Assembly (NCBI GenBank): GCA_017591395.1
Contig: WEDG01001348.1
Coordinates: 62,001 to 126,000 of the forward strand
Reading direction: 5' to 3'
Source: Schistocephalus solidus
Lineage: Eukaryota > Platyhelminthes > Cestoda > Diphyllobothriidea > Diphyllobothriidae
DNA length: 64,000 nt
The number at the start of each line of letters is the position of its first letter. Positions within the stretch are counted from its first letter, which is position 1. The position numbers and the translations under genes are program-made. Of this stretch, positions 54,960 to 64,000 are shown in pieces. The notes under the pieces are model-generated. The model was given only the letters and a program-made list of their open reading frames with translations. It was not told the DNA's origin and searched no databases.

Positions 54960-56580
54960 AAACACTTACTGTGGCTGATCACAGTACTAGAAGTTGGCTC
55001 ATTTTATCTGTTATTTGGTTGGAACGACCCTCCGTTTTCAATGCCTTCCCAGGCGTCAGGAGTGCCGTGTGCGTGGAATGTAGTGGCAATTGTGGTTGAG
55101 TGCCAGTCACTGAGACTTAAATAACTTTCAGACAGTGGAGGAGGGTAGGAGCTTGGTGAATCAAAACTCAGGGAGGAGTGGCAAAGGAGGGTACCTACTT
55201 CCGCGGATCGACCTGCCTGGCAAAATTCATAGCCAGAGGTTTTGACGGCCTGTTAACCCTGGCATACCCAGTTTTTCTTCTCGAAAGACCAGCGTGTATT
55301 TTCCCGGTTGCTACCCCTCGTATATCAGCGTTGACACGCCAAACTGGACGTGTCAAAAAAGTATCCAGTGCCCGGTCGATGGGATTTGGCAACGTATAAA
55401 CACTGGGGCCCACCATTTAGCTGGCCGAACACGTAAATGTCAGTCCGCTGAGCGTTCTTCGTCTAGCCTGGCGTGACCCAACGCTGTCCGAGTGGACTGT
55501 GGTGTCTGACGTGCAATGTAGATTGTAGAGAGATAGTTGTGTGCAGCATCAACCTCGCTCCCCGTCTTCACAACCTCGTCATATTCGAATGAAACAATTA
55601 GCTCGAGGTAAATAGCGATTAACCTGAGTGCAATCACTGATCTGATTTTTCCCTCCCTCCTTCCTTTTCCCTTAAAAAAATTAAGCGTCCGGCCTTAAAA
55701 ATCATTTCAAAAACGCATTCACACTTAGCTAAAATACGGTTTCAGATGCCAGTAATGAATCCTTGGATTATCACGGGTAAGTGTAACCTTCCCCTCTGCC
55801 AGTAAACGATCTCTTTTTCCTTCTAATTTCTCCAAACCGTAATATAAACTGCAAAAATCCTGCGAGCTTCTTTATGTCCCGTGGTATGTTGTTCCATTAG
55901 GAACTCAGCTGGGACAACCGAGTTCTAATCTTTTCCCCTTCATTAGGTGCCATCTCCGGTGGTGGAAAGTACTGGATTGTGTTAAGTCGTTGCTAGGAAA
56001 CCTCATGCAGGTCATAGGCTGTTATAATTAGTTGTTCTTTGCATTTACTGAGTGCGCCTATGCCACCCGACGCTACCACTTCCACTTGGACCCTTAGTCT
56101 TTAATTTGTCAGTTTTTGTTCCATGCATCTAAACCCAGAACTCTTAGATCGCATTCTTCACGAAACTTTTGGACCACGTAACATATCAGAAATTAAAATA
56201 AGTAATTGAGAATTTTATCTGAAACAAAAAAATGTTCCTAACACTGATCCATCAGTAACCTGTGCTTTGCGGGATGGGGATGGTTCGCAATTACATCTCA
56301 CACATCATGCGAGTGGAAAACCTTCATTGCCTTCCTTTTCGCCCATGGAAGGCGAAAATGTTCTGCCGCTGTCATCAAAGTATGTTCCTTCTGCGTCATC
56401 TATGACGCGAAGAGACCTCAGAGTAAAGTAAGGGATTGTATGCCCCGTGGAATATGCAGTACTTCCATCCGTATCGATATAAGCAGCATGATTGGGTAAC
56501 GGTGTCTTGCATGGCCTCCTAAACAGGACATGGGAAAAGGAACTGACCAAAATAAATGTAACTTTGCACTAAATTACCAA
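54960..56580. other. Intron sequence, nothing recognised
   Basis: Overlapping short frames at 55178-55476 on both strands without family resemblance. No repeat family matched. Confidence 0.4.
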
Positions 56581-56584
56581 GAAA

Positions 56585-56840
56585 TTATGTTTAGGATTAA
56601 GGCAAGTGTTACGGTTACGTTTAGGGTTAGGATTAAGTTTGAGATTAAGTTCAGAGCTGGGATTAAGGTCATGATTAGGCCAAGGGGTAAGGTTATTATC
56701 GTGTTCACTGAAGGGATTAGGTTTAGGGTAGGGCTAGGGTTAAGGTGACATATTACCTTTATTTTAGTTAGTGTTAGCATTAAGACACGGTAAATTTACC
56801 CATCCTGAAATTTACTGTGGGGCCACCTATTTTAAGCGGG
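56585..56840 (+). repeat. Degenerate TTAGGG-like tract with a shared 3' flank, copy 2
   Basis: Irregular GGATTAAG / GGGTTAGG / GGGTTAAGG units from about 56590 to 56750, followed by a spacer and AAGACACGGTAAATTTACCC, TACTGTGGGGCC. The flank has the same order as copy 1 (GACACG, AATTTACC or AATTACC, GGGGCC). Open frames reading through the tract on both strands are artefacts of the repeat. Confidence 0.75.
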
Positions 56841-56849
56841 CGAGGCGGG

Positions 56850-58570
56850 ATAGTTGCTATTCTCTTGTCCTGTTTAGGCAGCCATACAAGGCATCCCTAC
56901 CCATGATTGTAATTGGGGAAAGCTTGTTCTTTCATAACGCCTAATTGACTATAACTTCTAAAAAGGTGTCGATTTCATTTGCCCTTTTTGGTTCTCAAAC
57001 CTCGAGGAGATTCAAAATGTAGAAAAGTTGATTTGCAGGTCTATGTTGGCGGACATAGTCCCTCTTGTTCACATCCAATGCAGCGGCTCCGTCAAAATCC
57101 GATTGTGTGTTGAGGACAGCAGGATGCCTGTAAACATGGTTAGTTTTAAAAGATCATCCTGTGTGAGCGACACAGAATTTGCATTTCGAAACGGTCGCTC
57201 ACTTTAACATGTCCAATGTTTACAAGTATCAAGTTTCTGAAGTTAAATATATTATTGGATTCAACGGCTAAATTTTTGTCACCTAAAATGGTCTTGAATT
57301 TTGCTTTCGATTTTTGGAAGTGGGACCTATTGGCTCTTTTCATCACCAAAATTAATTCTTGTTTCTGAGACTTAATTTTAGCGTCAACAACTATGTATAC
57401 TCATTTATCGTCCAGGTTTGTTGTTCAGCCCTTGGTTTGACGTTTAAATTCAACGTTTCTTCGAGATTTTTCCAAATCTGTGTAAGTACAGGTGAAAAAT
57501 ACCAGTGCGGAAGGTCCATATACGGCAAAAGATGAAGGAGGGAATCCTATCCTCTTCGTGCTGATATAATCTCCTTTATCGACACTTTGTGGCTATTTTT
57601 CAAATCACCGAAGACAAGGGTGTCAAATCTCATTAAACGCCGACTTTAATCCTTAATCCTGTTTTCAGCTTGCACAAATTGCTTAATTGGTGTTATGATT
57701 ATAATATGCGTTGCGCACAGAGCCCAGTTATCTCAAATTACGGCAAACTAACTTCGTATTGAGGACCTCTATTAGCAACCTGCACCACATCACTACAAAC
57801 CATACCAAATAATTTATCCCATTTTGTCTTCCTTGAACTTGCTTTTTATCTTAAGCTTTTTTCTAACCATCTATACGAAATAAGAACTTGAAATGCGTCT
57901 CCCGGAAAGATGGGATAGTTCAGCGGCGGTAGATGAATAAAACTGAAAAGCAAAAGTCACTGGAGCCAAACATTAGTCATTTGAACGTTTTGAAAGCAAA
58001 CCGCAGAAATAAAGGCTACCACCGTGTTTCTCAGTATTTAACGACGTTCGTGACCGTGATTATGAATTGCTGATCAAAGGCCATCTGTCTGTGGCCGCAG
58101 GCAAATTGAAGTCATCACTACAAACGCTTCGCCTCTCTCCCTCACGTGCCACCTCGATGCAGTGTGCAGCATTATAAGGCCAAGGCGACATTTAAGCTTG
58201 GCGTACAGCATGACTTTCATCGACATTTATGGGCCTCTTTCTGCGGGGTATGGGGCCCTGGTAAAACGTCTGAACCGATAGGGCTGCGGAGTTCAAGACA
58301 GACCGCACGCGGACGTGGAGCTTTGAGCATCAATTATCGCCAGTGCAAACAGGAGCGATGAGTACACTGCAGAGATCGGAGCACTCCACATTTCCGCCAA
58401 ACCTGACTCAATGCCAGTTCAACGCTCGTGACTGATGCGGCTCACCAAACCCAGGAGGAGCGGTCACGGTGATAGCGACAACCTTTCTGTCGCTAGGACT
58501 GGATTGTCTTTGATCAAAAATTATTCCAGGGGGTGGTGAACACCATCCAGTATCGAGGGGCGCGGTGTCT
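56850..58570. other. Intron sequence, nothing recognised
   Basis: No coding or repeat signal that I can support. Confidence 0.4.
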
Positions 58571-58573
58571 GAT

Positions 58574-58612
58574 ATTTCTTCTTCTTCGTCTTCTTCTTTT
58601 TCTTCTTCTTAT
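58574..58612 (+). repeat. (TTC)n microsatellite
   Basis: An imperfect run of TTC units (about 38 bases), interrupted by GTC and TTT. Confidence 0.9.
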
Positions 58613-58619
58613 TTCTGCG

Positions 58620-59655
58620 CTTAGTTTTCAATACCTCGTATATTTTTGAAACGTGACTAGCATTCTTTAATGTTTCCGAATGACTTGGAATGCGTATTCT
58701 ATGCGAGCAGTTCCATCGTGTTATAAGGGAACTCGTGTGTTTTGGAAAGGCAACATGCTTCGCAAATGTAAAATGCTCTCTGTGGCATGCCTTTCAAATA
58801 GAACTCTTTCCATTTCCAAAACCTAAGTTTCACAAGGTTGAGATTTCTTCCCAAATGCATCTAGCAAAATTTTATGGGTCCTGTTTGAGCGAAAACATAA
58901 GCAATGAACATCAGTTGAAAAAATCCGGCCAGTTTTTTGAGTAAAGTCATAGAAAATAGCTGAGAAAATCTTGATAAACATCCAACATGTCGTACTGTCT
59001 GATTTAAAGTACGCAAACTTTGCTTATCATTAGTATGTTTTCTCTTAAGCAACCATGTTGATACGGAAGCGTATTTGAGTCATTCCACTGACTTTCCATA
59101 GGTTTCAGTCCATATATTAACCCTATTAGTGCTCAAACATGACTTAATCGAAAGTCTGCTGATTAAGCCTCAGTTTGGTGCCCCTTTTTAGGATAAATTC
59201 TGGTCCTGGGGATTTCCCGCTCACTTTAAGCACCAGTAACTTAAATTCATATTTAGATTCTGGGCATGCACTTCCTCCAAAATGCAGATCAAGAACCCAT
59301 CGAACATGTAATCTCTCCCGCATGGTGCAGTCAAGTTAAGCGGGCTCCGAAACTAGAAAAACGTAATGAAAGATATTCAGGTCTATGGTGGCTATCTTGG
59401 CTGTTGGTGGTCGTACTAAAAGCGAAATGTACCCAGTTTCTTCCTATACAGAAGCTTATTATTAGGTGTTTGTTGTTGAAATAAGTTTTTTAATCCCCTT
59501 GCCCAACAGACGAGCAATTTATTTTGGTTCGTAATTGCTCATATGCCCATTGTTTCCTGGGCAAGACATTGCAACAGGAACGCCTCCCGCGTAATAACGG
59601 CGTCTTTAAGCTAAATTCCAGGAAGGATAAATTCCCGTATCTTTACCCTAAAGGA
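58620..59655. other. Intron sequence, nothing recognised
   Basis: No repeat match seen; frames of up to 84 codons lack family resemblance. Confidence 0.4.
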
Positions 59656-59661
59656 AGCAGA

Positions 59662-59970
59662 ATACCATTACCGACAAAGACAAGATAGACTGGAATGGTC
59701 AATTTTGGCTCATTAGCCGTCATCAGCCAGCCATACCAAACCTCAGGCGATACCACCCCTGCGGCTGGGTCCCGCGACCTGTTGGTTAGAACGCCAACGC
59801 TTTAACCCCCTTACACCACGGGTCCCTTGTTTTGTCGGTTGCGATTGGATAGATTAATACTGGTAGTGGTAGGCTCGCCGATCACTTTACGGGATATACT
59901 GATCTCGTTGCGCCTTGGGGCTCATCTTCAAGCCCCACCAGCAGCCGCACAGTGGCTAGTATTTTAGGCA
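59662..59970 (-). mobile_element. tRNA-derived SINE, copy 6 (diverged)
   Basis: Minus strand: leader near 59850-59965, tRNA-like body near 59745-59825 (ACCCGTGGTGTAAGGGGGTT is the degraded A-box side), tail with TAGCCGTCATCAGCCAGCCA near 59716-59735 as read on the plus strand. Borders TTACCGACAAAG at 59667-59678 and TTTTGTCGGTTG at about 59831-59842 are well kept. Confidence 0.75.
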
Positions 59971-60150
59971 GAATAGCATTACCGACAAACATAAGGCAGA
60001 ATTTGATGGTCATTTCTGGCCTTTTAGTCTTCATCAACCAGCCATATAGAACCCTGCGTTTGCTACCCCTGCGGCTCTTATTTGCGACTTGCTGGTTAGA
60101 ATTCCGTTGACCCTGCCATTGACCCACGGGCTCGATTTTCCTCTTCTTAC
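59971..60150 (-). mobile_element. tRNA-derived SINE, copy 7 (diverged), tandem with copy 6
   Basis: Starts with AGCATTACCGACAAACATAA and shows TTCATCAACCAGCCATA and CCATTGACCCACGGGCTCG in plus-strand reading, matching the tail and the start of the tRNA-like body. It follows copy 6 in the same orientation without a gap. The leader is missing; the sequence passes into a CCTTACC-rich tract at 60170-60230. Confidence 0.65.
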
Positions 60151-60444
60151 CAAAATCAGGACCATAACTCAAAGCTTGACCCTATCCTTACCTCAACACT
60201 TGCTCTAACCTTGACCATATATTTTAGTTCCCTGGAAGTTATTGCAAACCCACCTACATTACGGTGGTCCCTGTTCCATGTTCTGCCGCAGAGGAATAAA
60301 GGTGTTCCCTGCCTTATTTTCTCACAGTCATCGCACTGAATTTCTAATTTGTCGATCTTTTAAAAACTTTAACTTCTTTACGTAACGTAGGAATAATTGC
60401 AATACATTTATCCCGGTGCCCTTTACCTATGGTTGTAAATATTA

Positions 60445-60721
60445 TATATATATATATATATGTGTGTAATGGAACCGACAAAGACAAGGGAGACCGGAAT
60501 GGCAATTTCTGGCTTATAAGCCGCCATCAGCCAGTCATACCCAATCCCAAGTGTGGCACACCTGGGATTCGAACCCGCGACATTTGGTATTTGAGTCGAA
60601 CGCTCTACCATTGAGCCACGGGCTCGTTGTTTTGTCGGTTGTGATCGGGAATATGATGATAGTGTGGGGCTCACCGATCTGCTTAAGGAACATGTATGTT
60701 CCGTTGTGCCCTGGAGCTCAG

Positions 60722-60774
<53 letters not shown>

Positions 60775-60893
60775 CATAGACGTTATACCGTACTTCCGAC
60801 ATAGATACTAGCTAAAAGCCCAGACACGTGTTTCGCCGATGTTTCTGCTGCTGTGTGACACAGCAACGAGGGGTTCGGCTCCTCAGTGGGGTG
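60445..60893. repeat. Composite: (TA)n, SINE copy 8, (TA)n, (TA)n-associated repeat
   Basis: A (TA)n run at about 60444-60461 leads into SINE copy 8 (60468-60724, minus; A box TGGCTCAATGGTAGAG and B box GGGTTCGAATCCC intact). Then (TA)n at 60725-60771, then the first 120 bases of the (TA)n-associated family (60772-60893: GACATAGACGTTATACCGTA to CTCCTCAGTGGGG). The same modules lie next to each other at 44.26-45.06 kb in another order, so the association of SINE, TA tract and this family is repeated. Confidence 0.85.
60468..60724 (-). mobile_element. tRNA-derived SINE, copy 8 (well preserved)
   Basis: Nearly identical to copy 2 through its tail, tRNA-like body and the first part of the leader, with identical polymerase III boxes. 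Leader stops at the (TA)n near 60724, so the 5' part of the leader present in copy 2 is missing. High similarity to copy 2 suggests a fairly recent common source. Confidence 0.9.
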
Positions 60894-61180
60894 TTACCTT
60901 GTATATGATTTGTGAATCGTGCACTATTTTTCCCTGAATTTTGGTAAATTTTAATGAGATTCGCCACCTACAGTAGTCTGAATAATTTATACAAACACAT
61001 GGTTAAGTATACCTTTGTTCTTAATGCCGCCTTGTTCAAATATGAGCGTGGCTCTTCAGGTGTGCGCATGTTGGCGGTATCTAGTCTTCGAACTTTGTGC
61101 TTCTTGTACTTCGTCTAATCTCCCCCCTGCTCCCCTCCCACCCCCCCTTCTGTACCAGTGTGTTTTCTTTTGATTTTCAG

Positions 61181-61270
61181 CATAACTGCGAAGTGCAAGA
61201 TTTGTTCACGGATCTTCGAACGGGACACCTCCTAATCAAGCTCATTGAAATTCTTTCTGGTCAGCGACTG
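61181..61270 (+). CDS. Beta-spectrin-like protein, exon 3 (first calponin-homology domain continued)
   Basis: 90 bases, phase 0 to phase 0, encode HNCEVQDLFTDLRTGHLLIK followed by LIEILSGQRL. The blocks DLFTDLRTG and LLIKLIEILSG are the conserved centre of the first calponin-homology domain. Among relatives, beta-spectrin (DLYTDLRDG, MLIKLLEVLSG) is closest; dystrophin and spectraplakin variants fit less well. The usual Asp-Gly reads Thr-Gly. The exon is bounded by a strong polypyrimidine-AG acceptor and a consensus GTAAGT donor. The rest of the domain pair, the spectrin repeats and any PH domain must lie beyond 64000, since no further exon is evident in the last 2.7 kb. Confidence 0.9.
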
Positions 61271-62715
61271 GTAAGTCAGTCCTCTACGATCATTCTTGTA
61301 CACAAATCGGTCTCTTCAAAGAGATCTTAAAACATGAAACCCCTACGTAGGCTTGTTATTATTTCACGGGATGGATATGCAGCGACAATTCGCACCCTGC
61401 GAAGACCAACTTATTGGTACTGGGGATTAGATTGCCTCGAGCCCTCAGGACTAAGTAGTTTGTTTGTTCGTTCATTTTTCGTCAATCTAGCTTGCTGGCG
61501 TAGAAGCCTCAGTTCTTGAGCCATTTGCAAACCTTATAAGGCCCGGCCCGAAAATATGTTGTCTGGGTAGCATTGGGGATAGATAAAACGGAAAGTGTTT
61601 TATCAGATTGCTTGTCCGTCGTAATCGTCGATGATCAGCATTTGTATTTAATTACAGGGAGGATGCGCTAACCGCCCCGCCCCCCCACATCCAAAGCCCA
61701 TCGTATTTTACGGGCAAGCGAAAATCAGGGCGACTTGTGAGATGAAAATTAACGCAATAGCCGACCTGCCGTGTAACCCTTGTCCTCTACGCATGCCAGG
61801 CATATGCTGGCCTCTCAGCCATCGTAAACCAGAGATCACTCATTCGGATACTACGGTGATGAGATTTGATTTAGCACATCCTCTCTCCCACTTCAGAAGA
61901 CTGAGCTTCTTCTGTCTATATTTCACCTCCCAAGCCGCGACTTTTAAGAAACTACGATATCAAAACCACGACGGATTTTTTGGACTGAAGGAAATTTGCA
62001 CAGAATCGTCTGAACTGCCTCGCTCCTCTCACATCCTGTACCAGTGGCAAAACCTAGTCAAGTCCACCGGAGATCAGACTGAACGGAAGGGTTGTTGTGG
62101 CATAAATAATCGGTATCTCGTTGTTAATGGCATGTTTGGTCACTGTTTAGGCCAGACTCTACTACTTCACCCTGTAGGGGCATAGGTGGATGTGTACAGC
62201 CGTCCAGTGAGTTTCAAATATAATGCGGAGCGTAAAATCGATTGAAAGGGTCACTTTGCATTTATTAAAGATTCTTTAGTTTAATAATATTCACCAAATA
62301 AATTATTTAAATCATTATGGCTGCATTGTTTGACAAGAATGAGCAAAACCGTGTTTCTTATCTTACAAATTATCGTAATATGAACTGTCGGAACGTGTTT
62401 TTTTAAATTTTGTGTCATTGAGTGGGATGGCAGCAGATGGGTCGTATTGCTGTTGTGGTGGTAAACCACATGCCCCGCTCGTTCACAATGCCGTCGGCGC
62501 AACGCTTATCCTGCATAAGACACAAGCGGCAGGAGAGACCGTACCCGAATATGGCTGCCTCTCACAAAAAGGTTCTTATCGCTCCTCTCACGTGTGTAAG
62601 ATCCGAGCCAGTGTGCGACCCCAGTTAGACGGCAACGTCGCGTTACGTCAGTCACTGCGTCCAATCGCATTCACAGTTGGTTCGACTCGAACAATTCCCT
62701 AACGTATGGGAGGCG
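61271..62715. other. Start of intron 3, nothing recognised
   Basis: A 147-codon plus-strand frame at 61742-62185 is the longest here, but it has no family resemblance, no splice-site support as an exon and an ordinary composition. No further calponin-homology exon is visible. Confidence 0.5.
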
Positions 62716-62719
62716 AAAA

Positions 62720-62924
<205 letters not shown>

Positions 62925-64000
62925 GTCGATGCACTATAAACAAGCATATGTTAATTTTACCTACCATAATACGCTAAGCAGGTTGCCAACTGTCCGCTTA
63001 TCTCGATCCAACTCAGGACTGGAGGAGTGGGGTATGTTGAAATGGTTCTTTTTGTTGTAACTAGTGTCTACTTCAAGTGATTTCCGAGGAATTCATAGTT
63101 GATTGTGGTAGGGGTGCAGTTTATTTCTGCGTAACGCATAGCACGCATAGACGAACTGTTTGGCTTTTGCATGCAGTTTGCTCGCATTCATCTGCATTCA
63201 ATATGACTGTCTTGTGATTGGAACATGTTGTATGCGGAAAGAGCCAGTGAAATGGATGTCAGGTGATCCTGTTTTACCATTAACTACTTTACGCGCAAAG
63301 AACTATTGCGATCTCTCCTGCAGGTTAGTTTTGATCGTTTGTTTTGGATGAACTACTACAAGGAGGGGTCAAAATACCACCAATAGTACCGACCTTTGAA
63401 CGCAGGTTTGGAATAAGAATCGTTAAGTCACGACAATAAAAAACTCCCGCTATGGAAGTAACCTTGCGTTCTATTTCAGAGGGACTAGGGCTAGGGCTGG
63501 GTTGAGGTATGATTAAGAATAGGGTGAGGTTAAGTTTTGCGTTAAGGTTAAGTTGTGGAAATAGGCACCCTTCGTGGAATTCCACCTGTATTACCGGGGA
63601 TTCGTGTTCCCGTGTCATAACGAATAATTCAACTTAATGTATTCAATTCTTCCCGCGGTCTACAGAGCAGCTAGCTTCTCGCGGTTGTGTTGCAGATTGC
63701 CTCAAAGTATGCTTAGAAAATCCTTTTTTCGCTATATGTACGACCGGACCGATGCCGATTCGAGTACCGACATTATAGTCTCCACCTTTGGCCACCGTAC
63801 GGCGAGATTACTGCACAAATCTTTCTTGAATCCTTTTTACTGGATTGACAATCATTGTCTGAGACAGTTAAACCCATACTGTGGCCGGCGAGATATTTTG
63901 AATTAATTAAGTGGATAGAGTTTATGGACCGTGTGTCTCACGTGGTTCATGGCTGCTTCCATAGGTCTCGGATTCTGGTGTTTAACATACAGGAAAACAA
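62925..64000. other. Intron 3 continued, with a TTAGGG-like tract near 63.5 kb
   Basis: 63480-63560 has irregular GGGCTAGGG / GGTTAAG units. After them lies GGCACCCTTCGTGGAATTCC, ACCTGTATTACCGGGG, a diverged version of the flank at 51.9 and 56.8 kb. Otherwise nothing recognised; frames up to 97 codons lack family resemblance. Confidence 0.5.

Noticed and set aside
61742..62185. 147-codon plus-strand frame after exon 3
   Set aside because: It does not continue the calponin-homology domain, shows no known motif and lies in intron 3. The length is within chance for this much sequence.

Overview
The window is eukaryotic nuclear DNA. It has one widely spaced spliced gene, GT-AG introns (one over 32 kb), non-LTR and Penelope-like retroelements, tRNA-derived short interspersed repeats and long (GA)n, (TC)n and (TA)n tracts. 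There are no operons or bacterial gene signals. My best guess for the source is a large-genome flatworm, probably a pseudophyllidean tapeworm (Spirometra / Diphyllobothrium / Schistocephalus type). That rests on the mix of CR1/L2-like LINEs with a GIY-YIG Penelope element and on degenerate TTAGGG tracts. It is an inference, not a proof.

Layout. 1-8257 is a large inverted repeat: two arms of about 2.27 kb, nearly identical in reverse complement, around a 3.7 kb core. The core holds a 123-bp-arm hairpin and broken LINE pieces. 8275-25600 is a transposon graveyard with at least four non-LTR families, here called A (L2-like), B (CR1-like), C (CR1-like, FADD type) and D (CR1-like). Two nested insertions can be read: a Penelope-like GIY-YIG fragment (about 15.3-16.25 kb) inside a nearly full-length family B element (about 12.8-18.6 kb, minus strand), and a family D fragment (21.2-22.44 kb, minus) inside a decayed family C element (about 21.1-24.5 kb, plus). 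11.3-12.45 kb holds the remains of an unrecognised, probably transposon-encoded protein.

26.7-64 kb is the 5' end of one plus-strand gene. A candidate promoter (CCAAT, TGACGT, TATAAAG) lies at about 26724-26761. It is followed by exons at 26883-26961, 28759-28820 and 61181-61270. The exons join in phase (1, then 0) and encode the start of a first calponin-homology (actin-binding) domain, closest to beta-spectrin. The gene continues beyond the window. Intron 2 is about 32.4 kb and is packed with tRNA-derived SINEs (at least eight copies, some in inverted or tandem pairs), a (TA)n-associated repeat family, degenerate TTAGGG-type repeats and three purine/pyrimidine tracts of 110-200 bp.

The window is therefore one cytoskeletal gene (membrane-skeleton actin cross-linker) embedded in and preceded by layered repeats. 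I found no RNA gene that looks functional, no CRISPR array and no intact transposon. The most interesting items are the inverted repeat, the nested retroelements, the tRNA-like SINE body bounded by inverted ACCGACAAA-like ends, the (TA)n-bounded repeat, and the leader with short upstream ORFs plus an AG acceptor just before the spectrin-like start codon.
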